Shown: piece by piece, positions 42,816 to 51,888 of the stretch
How positions within the stretch are numbered: the first letter of the stretch is position 1
How the letters are laid out: each line of letters begins with the position of its first letter
Assembly: GCF_011492945.1 (NCBI RefSeq)
Contig: NZ_CP045119.1
Span: forward strand, 1,550,001-1,614,000
Source of the DNA: Rubrobacter tropicus
Lineage (GTDB): Bacteria > Actinomycetota > Rubrobacteria > Rubrobacterales > Rubrobacteraceae
Direction: 5' to 3'
Length of the DNA: 64,000 nucleotides
The notes under the pieces: model-generated
What the model saw: the letters and a program-made list of their open reading frames with translations, nothing else
The model's database searches: none
Told to the model about the DNA's origin: nothing
Translations under genes and position numbers: made by a program

Positions 42816-44649
42816 CGCCGTCCGCCTCCCCTTCTTCCTGATGCCCCCCGTCCAACCGCGACTTCTCGTTGGTGGCGAGAAGGAGGCTCAGGAAGACGAA
42901 AGGCTCGAACCAGACCACGTACGCGTAGAACCAGTAGTTGACGGTTAGCTGGAAGGCGATGATTACGGCGGCCGACAGCGCGGCGAGCCGCCTGACGGTG
43001 CGCCTGCGGGGCACGAAGGCGACGAGGACGGCCAGGAAAATGGCGAACGCGGTGAGCGGCCTCTGAAGGAACGCCAGTTCCGGCACCTGGGTGAAGATGG
43101 TCCAGGGGCTCACGCGGTCGCCCTGGAAGGCGAGCGTGCTCTCGTAGAAAAGCCTCGCGGCTTCGATGGGTTGGCCGGGTATCAGGAGGATGGCGAAGCT
43201 GATCAGGACGACGCCGAGCCCGCCGAGCACGAAGTCCGTTATCGGACGGCGCTTCCAGCCGTCGTGGGAGATCCAGAGCGGACCAAGCATGAGCGGGTAG
43301 AGCTTGACCGCGAACCCCGCGGCAACGGTCGCGCCGCGGGCGAGGGGGGAGGCCGCGGCCGCGAGCGCGATGGCGGAGATGGCCGCCACGATCACGTCGT
43401 TTGTGTTGTTGTTGGTCGCGTAGAGGGTGTAGGGAAAGGCCGCCCACGCGAAGACCATCGCCGACGCGCCCTTCGGACCGGAGAGCTTGTACCCGGCTAT
43501 GAAGAGCGCCATCGCGCCCGCCACGAACGAGAACATGGTCAGGGCGTGGGCGGCCGGCAGGAAGTCCCAGTTCCCCGAGAAGCCGAACATGAGGACGAAG
43601 GGGACGTAGAGGAGGTAGTTGAGGGGGCCGTAGGTGTCCCCGGTGCCGACGTCCGGGGGCATGTTGCCGTAGGGGATCTCCCCCCCGATTATGCGGTCGG
43701 CGCCGACCACGCCGGCGTACCCGACGTCTATGACGCGCGAGTCGGTGTTGAGGGCGAGGACGAGGCCGGCGGCGAGCCCGGCGAGCAGGAGCAGCAGCCA
43801 GGTCGGCAGGTTGCTCGTCTTCTCGACCCGCTCCCCGATGCCGAAGCCCATGAGGAGGGTGCGTCCCAGGAGGTAGATCAGGGGCGGATACCACAGCACC
43901 ACAGCCTCCAAAACGATCCCCTGCCGGAAGAACGAGTGCGAGACGAGGAACCCGAGGAGCATGACGATGTCCAGGTTGCGCAACGAGAAGAGCTTGTCGG
44001 TCCTGACGAAGGCGAGGGCGAAGGCGAGCGCGAGCGGCCCCCAGACCCACGGGTAGTTGGCCTGTTTGCCGTAGGCGCCCGAGATCCCACGCGCCATCAG
44101 CCACCCCACCTGGTCCCCCGTCTGCACGGAGTCGATCACCCACGTCTCGTCATCTATTTGGACCGTCGCCACCTCCTTGCCCTGGTCCGTCGGCCTCCCG
44201 CCGACCATCCCGGTCTCGTCGACGTAGAAACGGACCGTCCACCGCCCGTCCTCGTACCGCGCCCCGGTCGTGTAGGGCCCGTGCTCCGCTAACTCACCCC
44301 TGACCTCGGCGTCCGAAGCGGCGAGCCTGACGGCCTCCGCCTCGGTGAGGGTCGGATAATCTATCTCCTCGGCCTTCGACGAGACCTCGACCCCGCCAAC
44401 CCTCCCGGAATCGTCGGCCACCGCGAACTCCGCGACCTCGTCGCCGGACACGGTCTCGACGAGGGCGACCCGCCACGCGTCGTCGTCCCCGTCGTAGAGC
44501 GCCTCCGCCTCGACGGTCGGTTTCGCGTAATACTCCGAGAGCTCCTCGACGGCGGCGGCCTTACCGGCGGCCTCCTCCTCCCCGAGTCGCGGCCCGGGCG
44601 CGAGGCCGACCGCGAGCAGGAGCAGGGGCAGCAGAACGACGGCCCACAT
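42790..44649 (-). CDS. Polytopic membrane protein with PepSY-like ectodomain and GT-C-like membrane region
   Basis: 619 residues from ATG 44649. An N-terminal membrane anchor (VVLLPLLLLAVGL) leads to an extracytoplasmic part of about 160 residues with two PepSY-like units (DDAWRVALVETVSGDEVAEF and EDGRWTVRFYVDETG, with WVIDSVQTGDQVG). Then come about eleven membrane segments. The loop GGEIPYGNMPPDVGTGDTYG with acidic residues resembles GT-C/DUF2029 glycosyltransferases that use polyprenyl-phosphate sugars. The combination is not one I know. The next upstream gene encodes a similar GT-C protein. An alternative GTG at 44733 would overlap that gene by 4 nt, but the region in between contains a REP-like hairpin. 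Confidence 0.8.
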   Translation of the reverse strand: MWAVVLLPLLLLAVGLAPGPRLGEEEAAGKAAAVEELSEYYAKPTVEAEALYDGDDDAWRVALVETVSGDEVAEFAVADDSGRVGGVEVSSKAEEIDYPTLTEAEAVRLAASDAEVRGELAEHGPYTTGARYEDGRWTVRFYVDETGMVGGRPTDQGKEVATVQIDDETWVIDSVQTGDQVGWLMARGISGAYGKQANYPWVWGPLALAFALAFVRTDKLFSLRNLDIVMLLGFLVSHSFFRQGIVLEAVVLWYPPLIYLLGRTLLMGFGIGERVEKTSNLPTWLLLLLAGLAAGLVLALNTDSRVIDVGYAGVVGADRIIGGEIPYGNMPPDVGTGDTYGPLNYLLYVPFVLMFGFSGNWDFLPAAHALTMFSFVAGAMALFIAGYKLSGPKGASAMVFAWAAFPYTLYATNNNTNDVIVAAISAIALAAAASPLARGATVAAGFAVKLYPLMLGPLWISHDGWKRRPITDFVLGGLGVVLISFAILLIPGQPIEAARLFYESTLAFQGDRVSPWTIFTQVPELAFLQRPLTAFAIFLAVLVAFVPRRRTVRRLAALSAAVIIAFQLTVNYWFYAYVVWFEPFVFLSLLLATNEKSRLDGGHQEEGEADGDEGKQAPT

Positions 44650-44696
44650 CCGCCGCGTTGTAAACCACCGGTGCGATGTCCGGCACCCGTTCGTGG

Positions 44697-44717
44697 GGGC
44701 GGGTTTGAGACCCGCCC
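44697..44717. repeat. REP-like palindrome GGGCGGGT/ACCCGCCC
   Basis: A perfect 8-bp stem with loop TTGAG just after the stop of the upstream gene. 'Gly-Gly-Gly-rich' GGGCGGGTTT palindromes of this sort are widespread intergenic repeats in high-GC genomes. Confidence 0.5.
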
Positions 44718-44729
44718 GGCGACGGGCGA

Positions 44730-45902
44730 TCACGACGGGACACCTTTCGCGCCGGCCTGCCGAATGGGCAGGAGCAGCAATCCCCACAGCGCCACCAGCA
44801 GCGCGTTTCGCAGGAGCAGCAACTGCGGCCCCGGGTATCTCAGGTTCAACAGGTCGTCGTAGTGGGTCGGGAAGACCTGGGTAGTGGTCCAGCAGGCGGC
44901 AAGAAAGACGATGGAGATTCCGGCGCCCGCCGGCCCGCCCGCGCAGATTGGCACGAGTGGCAAGAGCCAGAGGACGTACTGCGGGGACAGGACCTTGGAG
45001 CCGAGCATGAACGCCAGTATAAGGGCCGCCGCCCAGCGTGGAAAATGCAGGCTTTCCGGGCCCTCGCGCCTGAACCGGCGATACATCACGAACGCCGTAA
45101 AGGCGAGCAGCGCGGCGCTCACAGGCAGGCTCGAGCCCGCCGCGAGCCCGGCGGCGGGTCCCCGGGCCTCGAAGGCCCCGAACTCGAAGGCTACGCCTTC
45201 TACCTTCCCGGCCGCCAGGAGGACCGACGCGGCGACGCTCTCGACCTGGAGGCCCCGGTCGGCGTGGTACGCGAAGCTCTCGACGAACCGCGCGTCCCCG
45301 AAGGCCAGCGCCGGGACGAAGAAGAGGGCGAGAACCCCGAAAAAGATCGCGAGGCCAGCGCCGCGCCGCGCGAGGACGAGGGGCAAAACGGCGAGCGCCG
45401 GCACGAGCTTGGCGGCGGCGCCGAAGCCTAAAGATGCGTAGGAGAGGAGCCGGTAGCGTCCTCCCAGCGCGGCACCGAGGACGGCGACCGCGAGGGAGAG
45501 GGTGACGACGGGATCGTAGCGGGTGACCGCGACGGGGTAGAGCAGGAGCGCGCCGGCCGTGAACGTCAGCGCCGGCACCGGCCAGGCGCGGCCGAGACGC
45601 CGCGCGGTTAGGGCGACGAGGAAGAGGGCGGCCACGAGGACGAGCGCCATCTCGGAAGAGAAGAGGTCTACGAAAGCTCTCCTATCGTCAGAGAAGAGGG
45701 CCGGGGGGAGGAAGGCGGGCAGGGAGCCCGGCGGGTACTCGATAAAGAAGTCCCTGTAAGGGATCTCGCCCCGCAGGATCGCCTCGCCCGCGCCGTGGTA
45801 GGTCCCGAGGTCGTTCGAACCTTCCCGGAGGTCGGGCGGCAGGGATTCCGAGAGCCCAAGCACGGCCCCGTAGAGGACCGCCCCGAGCAGGGCGAGCGGC
45901 AT
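44730..45902 (-). CDS. GT-C / DUF2029-like polytopic glycosyltransferase
   Basis: 390 residues from ATG 45902, the only possible start after the previous stop. About ten membrane helices. The first periplasmic loop GTYHGAGEAILRGEIPYRDFFIEYPPGSLPAFLP is the GT87/DUF2029 signature with the acidic residues needed for catalysis. RYDPVVTLSLAVAVLG and FGFGAAAKLVPALAVLPLVL follow. These enzymes move mannose or arabinose from lipid carriers to envelope glycans. Long reading frames upstream in this frame are not coding. Confidence 0.85.
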   Translation of the reverse strand: MPLALLGAVLYGAVLGLSESLPPDLREGSNDLGTYHGAGEAILRGEIPYRDFFIEYPPGSLPAFLPPALFSDDRRAFVDLFSSEMALVLVAALFLVALTARRLGRAWPVPALTFTAGALLLYPVAVTRYDPVVTLSLAVAVLGAALGGRYRLLSYASLGFGAAAKLVPALAVLPLVLARRGAGLAIFFGVLALFFVPALAFGDARFVESFAYHADRGLQVESVAASVLLAAGKVEGVAFEFGAFEARGPAAGLAAGSSLPVSAALLAFTAFVMYRRFRREGPESLHFPRWAAALILAFMLGSKVLSPQYVLWLLPLVPICAGGPAGAGISIVFLAACWTTTQVFPTHYDDLLNLRYPGPQLLLLRNALLVALWGLLLLPIRQAGAKGVPS

Positions 45903-45943
45903 CCAGAAGAGGAGGACGTCCCTGGGCGTCTGGCCTTGCCGGA

Positions 45944-47137
45944 TTACGCCGGCCCTTCCAGCTCCTGGCCGAAGAGGTCGGCGATGGGTTCGAGGCCCTC
46001 GTGTGCGCCGGTGAAGAGGAGCGAGTCGTTGCCCTTCAGGACGTAGGTGTCGCGGGGGCGGTAGGTCCAGCGCCCGCCGCGGTTGACGGCGAGGGCGAAC
46101 ATGCCGGTCTCGGTCTCCAGTTGCAAGTCTTCGAGGGTCTTGCCGTCGGCGGGGGAGCCGGGCGAAACCGTTAGCTTCATGACTATTTCGTCGGACTCGC
46201 CTATGGCGGCTGAGAGGACGGGGTGTACCTCTTCGCCCTTCTCCACGATCCAGACCATCTCCATCGCGCAGTCGGCGATGGTCTCGGAGGCCGTAGCCAG
46301 GTGCAGGACGCCGCGCAGCCTGGAGGCGTCTTCGATGTGGCGGGCGGCCAGGAGCACCCAGCGCTCCAGGCGGTAGCGCATCTCGTCCATCTCGTTCTCG
46401 ATGGCGACGACCTCGCGGGCGAGGCCCGCGTCGTAGTAGAGGAGGGCCGAGTAGGCGAGGCCTACGGCGACCTCCGAGAGGTTCTTCATCTCTATCAGGA
46501 TGTCCACGGCCCGCTCGAGCTCGGTCAGCTCGCCCGCCGGCTCGGCCGGGTGCGCATGTACCGTCACGGCCCCGGCCAGCCCCCTGACCTCGGCGACGCC
46601 CTCGGGCGGGCCCTGCATGAAGAGCACGTCGCCGGCCCGAAGCACGTCCTCGGGCTCGGGGTCGAAGTTCCACTCGTCGTCGGAGCGGACGGCGATGGGG
46701 CGCATTCCGGTTTCGGTCGGGAGGTCGGCGTCCTCGAGGCTCAGGCCGTCGAGATCGCTGCCGGCGTGGATGCGCACCCTTGAGGGCGTCTCCTCGGCCT
46801 CGGGTATGTCCTGGAGGAGCTCGCGGGGGATGCCGAGGCGTTTCACCACGATCTTGGCTATGTCGTTCGCGGCGTTGCCGATCTTCTCTATGTCCTGGAC
46901 GACCTGGAGGATGCCCGCCATCTGCTCCGAGTCGGCGGGACTTCGGGCCGCCAGGATGGCGAGGGTACGCATGTCGAAGACGAGGTCGTTGAGGCGTCCC
47001 TCGAGGCGAAAGACCTCTTCCGAGATGTCTTCCGAGTTGTAGAAGAGGGCTGCGTAGGCGAGGTCCACCATGAGCTCCGAGGTGTCCTTCGCCTCGCGGA
47101 GCATGTCCTTCAGGTTGCGTGGTCTTCCGTCGCGCAT
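45944..47137 (-). CDS. Tandem PhoU / TrkA_C regulatory protein
   Basis: 397 residues. The protein is an internal duplication. Unit 1: a PhoU-like helical bundle (about 8-105) then a TrkA_C/RCK_C-like domain (DGLSLEDADLPTETGMRPIAV). Unit 2: a PhoU-like bundle (ERAVDILIEMKNLSEVAVGLAYSALLY) then a second TrkA_C part (DGKTLEDLQLETETGMFALAV and RDTYVLKGNDSLLFTG). TrkA_C domains bind nucleotides, notably c-di-AMP in some groups. It lies 4 bp after the MgtE-like gene, so it is probably its cytoplasmic regulator. Confidence 0.9.
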   Translation of the reverse strand: MRDGRPRNLKDMLREAKDTSELMVDLAYAALFYNSEDISEEVFRLEGRLNDLVFDMRTLAILAARSPADSEQMAGILQVVQDIEKIGNAANDIAKIVVKRLGIPRELLQDIPEAEETPSRVRIHAGSDLDGLSLEDADLPTETGMRPIAVRSDDEWNFDPEPEDVLRAGDVLFMQGPPEGVAEVRGLAGAVTVHAHPAEPAGELTELERAVDILIEMKNLSEVAVGLAYSALLYYDAGLAREVVAIENEMDEMRYRLERWVLLAARHIEDASRLRGVLHLATASETIADCAMEMVWIVEKGEEVHPVLSAAIGESDEIVMKLTVSPGSPADGKTLEDLQLETETGMFALAVNRGGRWTYRPRDTYVLKGNDSLLFTGAHEGLEPIADLFGQELEGPA

Positions 47138-47141
47138 GTCC

Positions 47142-48470
47142 CTACCCCGTAAGATCGAAGATGTTCAACGCAATTATAAGGCTCATGAAACCGAGCAAGT
47201 CCACCGCGGCCGTGATGATCGGGATGCCGTACGTATCGGGGTCCAGGCCGAACCGGTAGCTGACCGTCGAGCCGTAGTACGCCGCGAGCACGGCCGCCGT
47301 CGTCGCCATGAGGCCCGCGAGCGCGCTGACCCCGAGCATGACGAGGAAGCCGGGGCTTAGTTGTCCGGTGCCGAGGCCCAGCGACGCCAGGACCTCGGGG
47401 CTGAGTTGGCCGAGGGCGACCGCGATCCAGTGCGACGCCCCGCCTATGAACAGGTAGACGCCGACGGCGAAGATGTACGTGAGCGTGAAGTCCCTGAAGG
47501 CCCGCGGCTCCGGAATGCCCCGCGGCGCCAGCAAACCCAGGTGGACCTTGGACGAGAGCCGGCTGGAGAGGATGCCGCCCAGGGCGCCGCCCTCCTGCAA
47601 GAAAGCCGGCAGCAGGATAAAGAGGGCCGGCAGGGTCACGAAGACTTCCTTGCGGTCCTCGAGCGCCAGGCCTACCAGGGTCATCACCGTGCCGGTGAGG
47701 GCCAGGATGGGGAGGCTCTCGGCGAGGATGCGCTTGAGGTTCGCGGCGCCGAGCCGAAGACCGAGGCCGACGGCCGTAGTGGCTATCAGGATCAGGGCCA
47801 CCGCGAGCACGTTCGAGAAGATGGGGATGCCGATCAAATACGTGGTCAGAACGAGGGCGGGTAGGGTCAAAATGTCGCCCGCGGCGGTCAGCATGGGGGC
47901 CGCTATGTTGTCCATATCCCAGCCGCGGGAGACGGAGAGGCGGGCCACGAAGACGGTGATGCCGAGCAGCAGGAGGCCCGCGAGGATGCCGCCGACCGTC
48001 GAGATCACCACGTAGTCGAAGACCGTTAGCTCCGTCGGAACCCCGAGCACCCCGCACAAGAACCTGGCCAGGAAAGCGAGGAAGACCCCCGAGACGAGCG
48101 AGAGCACGGCCGCGGCCTGCGCGTTCTCGGCGAGCACGCCCCTTCTCAGGCTCAGCTCGAAGAGGCCCGTCTGGATGGAGGTCGAGAGCCGGCTGCCCAT
48201 CGCCCCGAAGATGGCGCCCCGCATCCCGATGGCGGCCGGGATCAGGACCGCCAGCCCGACCAACTCGTCGAGCGTCCCCGAGATGCCGGCGAGCACGATG
48301 CCGGCCACGAGCTCCCCGACCGACGAGAGAAAGAGCGCCGCGAACCCCTGCCGCAGCGATTCTTTCTCTTCCGTGAGGTAGCCGTAGACCGTCGGGCGCA
48401 GCCGCGGCCGGTTTTGCAGCCGTTCGCGCACCCTGTCCCGGCGCCCGCTGGTTTTCTCCGTCTCGGACAC
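47142..48470 (-). CDS. MgtE/SLC41-family divalent cation transporter (double membrane domain)
   Basis: 442 residues from GTG 48470. Two copies of the five-helix MgtE membrane domain: the first around GELVAGIVLAGISGTLDELVGLAVLIPAAIGMRGA, the second around FVTLPALFILLPAFLQEGGALGGILSSRL. The cytoplasmic N and CBS domains of classical MgtE are missing, as in SLC41 proteins. Mg2+ or another divalent ion is the likely substrate. TATACC ends 7 nt before the GTG, so the mRNA is predicted leaderless. It heads a leftward block with the PhoU/TrkA_C protein. Confidence 0.9.
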   Translation of the reverse strand: MSETEKTSGRRDRVRERLQNRPRLRPTVYGYLTEEKESLRQGFAALFLSSVGELVAGIVLAGISGTLDELVGLAVLIPAAIGMRGAIFGAMGSRLSTSIQTGLFELSLRRGVLAENAQAAAVLSLVSGVFLAFLARFLCGVLGVPTELTVFDYVVISTVGGILAGLLLLGITVFVARLSVSRGWDMDNIAAPMLTAAGDILTLPALVLTTYLIGIPIFSNVLAVALILIATTAVGLGLRLGAANLKRILAESLPILALTGTVMTLVGLALEDRKEVFVTLPALFILLPAFLQEGGALGGILSSRLSSKVHLGLLAPRGIPEPRAFRDFTLTYIFAVGVYLFIGGASHWIAVALGQLSPEVLASLGLGTGQLSPGFLVMLGVSALAGLMATTAAVLAAYYGSTVSYRFGLDPDTYGIPIITAAVDLLGFMSLIIALNIFDLTG

Positions 48471-48477
48471 GGGGAAC

Positions 48478-48483
48478 GGTATA
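48478..48483 (-). promoter_or_regulatory. Leaderless -10 (TATACC) of the mgtE-like operon
   Basis: Minus-strand TATACC, then GTTCCCC, then the GTG at 48470. Confidence 0.6.
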
Positions 48484-48562
48484 GACGTTGCCGTGCCGGT
48501 TGTAAAGGGACGGAGCGGTACGGGGCCGAACCGCTCCGTGTTACCCGATACGGTCCGCGGGG

Positions 48563-48568
48563 TAGAAT
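48563..48568 (+). promoter_or_regulatory. Leaderless -10 (TAGAAT) of the kinase gene
   Basis: TAGAAT, then GAAGGC, then the GTG at 48575. Together with the promoter at 48478 it forms a 104-bp divergent control region. Confidence 0.65.
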
Positions 48569-48574
48569 GAAGGC

Positions 48575-50065
48575 GTGCAGCACGATTTTTCTATCGGTGA
48601 TCGGTACGAACTCGGCGGGCTTTTGGGCTCGGGAGGCATGGGTTCCGTGTACCGAGCCCACGACGCGCGGCTCGACCGCGAGGTGGCCATAAAGGTCCTC
48701 GGGCGGCACCACGCGGGGTCGCCCGAGTTCGTGGAGCGTTTCGAGCGCGAGGTGAAGAGCGTCGCCTCGCTCGACCACCCGAACGTGGTGCGGGTCTTCG
48801 ATTCCGGCCGGGGCGACGACGGCTCCCCTTACATGGCGATGGAGCTCATGGACGGCGGGACCCTGAAAGACAGGATCCGGCAGGAAGGGCCGCTCCCGCC
48901 CCGGGAGGCGGCGAAGGTGGCCCTCCAGGTCGCTGACGCCCTCGGGGCGGCCCACGCCGCCGGCATCGTCCACCGCGACGTCAAGCCCGAGAACGTGCTT
49001 CTTGCGAAGGGTGGCGGGGCCAAGGTGGCCGACTTCGGGATCGCGCGCGCCACGGAGGCGACCGCCATGACCCACACGAGCATGATCCTTGGCACCGCCC
49101 CCTACCTCTCGCCCGAGCAGGCGAGGGGGGAGACGGTCGGCCCGGCGAGCGACCTCTACTCCCTGGGCGTCGTCCTCTACGAGGCGCTGACGGGCCGCAC
49201 GCCCTTCGGGACCGGCGAGCACGTCAACCCGCTCGCGATAGCCATGAAGCACTGCACCGAGCCGGCGCCCTCCCCGAGGACCTCCAACCACCGGGTGCCG
49301 CGGCCCCTGGAGATCGTTACCCTCACCCTGATGCGCAAGCAGCCGGCCGACCGCTACGCGAGCGCCGCCGCCCTCGCCGACGACCTCGAGGCCTTTCTAA
49401 GGGGCGAGGAGCTCTCGTCCGCGGCGGCGATGCGGCTGGCATCGTCCTCGGAAGGAACGGGCACACGGGCGCTACACCGGACGCCCGCCCCGCCGCGCCG
49501 CCGCCGCAAGGTCGTGCCGGTAATGGCCTTCGCGCTCGCCTGCGTCCTGGCGCTCGCGTTTTCGCCGCTAGTCTCGATGCAAAAACCCGTGGCGTTCGTG
49601 GAGGACACCGTAGCCGGCGATGTGGGGGGCCTGGACCGGGCGGCGAGCCCGACGCTCCGAACCCATCCCGGCGTGCCCGAAGCGCCCGAAAAAGAGCGCA
49701 TAGAGGCGAACCAGCCGGAGAAGCAGGCCACCCAGGTGGAAGAGCAGGCCCCCGCCAAGGCCCCACCAGCCGAAGCCGCGCCGGTCGAGGCCCCGGACGA
49801 GGTAGACGCCGCAAGCGCCTCCGCTTCGGCGCCGGCCAGCGCATCGGCCTCATCCGCCTCGGCCCCGGCCGACTCTTTCGCCCCGGCGCCGGGCGCCGTC
49901 GGCCCGACTCCGTCGGAAGAGGCCGCGGAGCAGACGCCCGCCGCCTCCGCCCCGGCTGCCGAAGAGACGCACGCCCCCGAACCCGAGGCTTCCGCGCCGG
50001 CCGACGACGGAGGGGCCGACGTGCCGGACGTGGAGATCCCGGATGTCGAAATGCCGAACTTCTAG
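48575..50065 (+). CDS. PknB-type serine/threonine protein kinase
   Basis: 496 residues from GTG 48575 (leaderless). Complete kinase domain: Gly loop GSGGMGSVY, Lys40 in VAIKVLG, HRDVKPEN (catalytic Asp135), DFG in VADFGIARA, and SPEQARGETV for the activation segment end. One membrane helix lies at about 313-333. The outer part of about 150 residues is low-complexity Ala/Pro/Glu with no PASTA or other sensor domain. The kinase probably regulates division, envelope or transport; its neighbour across a shared promoter region is the mgtE-like operon. Confidence 0.94.
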   Translation: MQHDFSIGDRYELGGLLGSGGMGSVYRAHDARLDREVAIKVLGRHHAGSPEFVERFEREVKSVASLDHPNVVRVFDSGRGDDGSPYMAMELMDGGTLKDRIRQEGPLPPREAAKVALQVADALGAAHAAGIVHRDVKPENVLLAKGGGAKVADFGIARATEATAMTHTSMILGTAPYLSPEQARGETVGPASDLYSLGVVLYEALTGRTPFGTGEHVNPLAIAMKHCTEPAPSPRTSNHRVPRPLEIVTLTLMRKQPADRYASAAALADDLEAFLRGEELSSAAAMRLASSSEGTGTRALHRTPAPPRRRRKVVPVMAFALACVLALAFSPLVSMQKPVAFVEDTVAGDVGGLDRAASPTLRTHPGVPEAPEKERIEANQPEKQATQVEEQAPAKAPPAEAAPVEAPDEVDAASASASAPASASASSASAPADSFAPAPGAVGPTPSEEAAEQTPAASAPAAEETHAPEPEASAPADDGGADVPDVEIPDVEMPNF

Positions 50066-50101
50066 GGGCGTGGCCGGTCTCCGGGCGGGGTTGACGGGCG
50101 T

Positions 50102-50634
50102 TTACGCCTCGTCGTTGCCGGCGGCCCCTTCGCGGGCCTCATCCTGCTCCGGCGGTTCGGGGGCGTTGACGCCGGCGTAGAGTACCGTAACGATCACGGC
50201 GACGAGGCCGAGCGGGGCGAGCCAGCCGGGAAGGCGCAGGCCGAGGGCCCGGTCGAGCGAGTACTTGCCGGGGCCGCCCACGATGAGCGCGGTGGCCGCC
50301 GCGATGTTCGTGACGGGCAGCTCCGCGCCGCCCTCGGTCACCCAGATCGGCTTCCCCAGTGCGCCTTGGTGGTCGCCATCGCCATCGAACCAATTACTCC
50401 CACGGGACCGAGCGGGTTGAGAAACCCGAGCAGCGTGAGCACGCCGCCCCCGAACTCGGAAAGCCCCGCCATCACGGCCCACGGCCTACCCGGCTTCAGG
50501 CCCAGCATCTCCATAAACCCGCTGGTCCCTTCCATCCCGGGGCCGCCGAACGACCCGAAGAGCTTCTGCGCTCCGTGGCCGGCCATCAACCCTCCAAGGG
50601 CCACGCGCAGGATCAACGCCGCGAGATTACCCAT
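50102..50634 (-). pseudogene. DoxX-family membrane protein, single-base frameshift
   Basis: ATG 50634 opens a DoxX protein (LILRVALGGLMAGHGAQKLFG, then GLSEFGGGVLTLLGFLNPLGP). After MATTKAHWG the frame breaks near 50354, where one base is missing next to a G run. The next frame continues KPIWVTEGGAELPVTN and GKYSLDRALGLRLPGW to the stop at 50102. Total about 177 residues, the normal DoxX length. DoxX proteins include MhqP, which works with the ring-cleaving dioxygenase MhqO, found just upstream here on the same strand. Sequencing error or pseudogene cannot be told apart. Confidence 0.85.
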
Positions 50635-50700
50635 GCCGCTCTCCTCTCTGTCTCCATACCGTTTGCTTTATCGAAGTGTCCCCGCGAAAGCCGCGGCTTA

Positions 50701-50740
50701 AAAGCTGTCAGCTATCGGCCTTCAGCTTTCAGCTTTTGAG
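50701..50740. repeat. Intergenic repeat (locus 15)
   Basis: AAAGCTGTCAGCTATCGGCC then TTCAGCTTTCAGCTTTT. A second piece, GATAGCTGACCGCTGATAGCTGAAGG, lies at 50880-50907 right after the stop of the dioxygenase gene. The segment 50635-50909 contains no gene. Confidence 0.6.
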
Positions 50741-50909
50741 TTTTTGTGGCCGGGAGCCGGTTGCCGGTGAGGTTAGAAGCGTTCGATGCCCCGTCTCTGG
50801 GCTAGTCGCTCTGTAACGATCCGCGCAAAAACAGTCCGGCGTCTGACACCGTCTTCAGCGGCCGGCCTTCGGTCAAACGATAGCTGACCGCTGATAGCTG
50901 AAGGCTCTT

Positions 50910-51863
50910 CTACACCGGCGTCAGGCGTGCTTCTATCTCCTCTCGGCGGCCCTCCAGGAACGGCGGCAGGGAGAGTTTCTCGCCGAGGTGGGCGGCGTCC
51001 TCGTCCGTCGCGAAGCCTGGGCCGTCGGTGGCGATCTCGAAGAGGATGCCGCCGGGCTCGCGGAAGTAGATGGACCGGAAGTAGAAGCGGTCTATCTGCG
51101 GGGTAACGCCGAGGCCCATCGCCCGGATCTTCTCCCGCCAAAGCGCGTGCTCTTCGTCGTTGGGCGTCCTGAATGCCACGTGGTGCACGCCCCCCCTACC
51201 GAGGTGCGCCGCCGCGGCGCCCGGCCTCTCCAACACCCGCACGGTCGCCCCCGGCCCGCCGGGCCCGACCTCGAAGGTGGCGACCCTGCCGCCGTCCTCG
51301 GCCCGCTCGCCGGTCTTGGTGAAACCCATCGCCTCCGTCAGGGTCCAGGCCGTCGGTTCCAGGTCGCGCACCGTCAGGTCGACGGAGGCGAGGCCCCGGA
51401 TGCCGTACTCCTCCGGGACTTCGCTGGCGTCCCACGGCACCCCGCCGCGCGTCCCCTCGCCCCTGTCCTCGGAGAGCCGCAGGCGCTGGCCCTCGGGGTC
51501 CTTGAAGTCCAGCCGGGCACGGTCGGCGCCGCTCTGGACGCCGCCGTGGGCGACGCCGGCGTCCTCCAGACGGCCGGCCCACCAGTCGAGGGCCGCGGCG
51601 TCCGGGACGCGCAGCTCGGTCGTCGAGACCTCGCCGGCGCCGGGGTGGTTCGCGGCGATCCTTAGCTGCGGCCAGTCGAAGAAGGTCACCTCGGTCCCGG
51701 GGTTGCCGGCCTCGTCGCCGTAGAAGAGGTGGTACGCCGAGACGTCGTCCTGGTTGACGGTCTTTTTGACGAGCCTCATTCCGAGCACCCCGGTATAGAA
51801 ATCCACGTTCGCCTTCGCGTCGGTGGTTACCGCCGTCAGGTGGTGCAATCCTCCGAGTTCCAA
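50910..51863 (-). CDS. mhqO: Ring-cleaving dioxygenase, MhqO-like (VOC superfamily)
   Basis: 317 residues from TTG 51863, with AAGGAG 7 nt upstream. Two glyoxalase/VOC modules: GLHHLTAVTTDAKANVDFYTGVLGMRLVKKTVNQDD (first metal His) and RGLASVDLTVRDLEPTAWTL with GRGGVHHVAFRT and GILFEIATDGPG (second His and Glu). The KKTVNQDD and FEIATDGPGF patterns belong to the MhqO/MhqA group, which opens hydroquinone rings in quinone detoxification. It follows a TetR gene by 25 bp and precedes a DoxX gene. Confidence 0.92.
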   Translation of the reverse strand: MELGGLHHLTAVTTDAKANVDFYTGVLGMRLVKKTVNQDDVSAYHLFYGDEAGNPGTEVTFFDWPQLRIAANHPGAGEVSTTELRVPDAAALDWWAGRLEDAGVAHGGVQSGADRARLDFKDPEGQRLRLSEDRGEGTRGGVPWDASEVPEEYGIRGLASVDLTVRDLEPTAWTLTEAMGFTKTGERAEDGGRVATFEVGPGGPGATVRVLERPGAAAAHLGRGGVHHVAFRTPNDEEHALWREKIRAMGLGVTPQIDRFYFRSIYFREPGGILFEIATDGPGFATDEDAAHLGEKLSLPPFLEGRREEIEARLTPV

Positions 51864-51888
51864 GTCTGTCTCCTTTGCCTTTGCGTAT

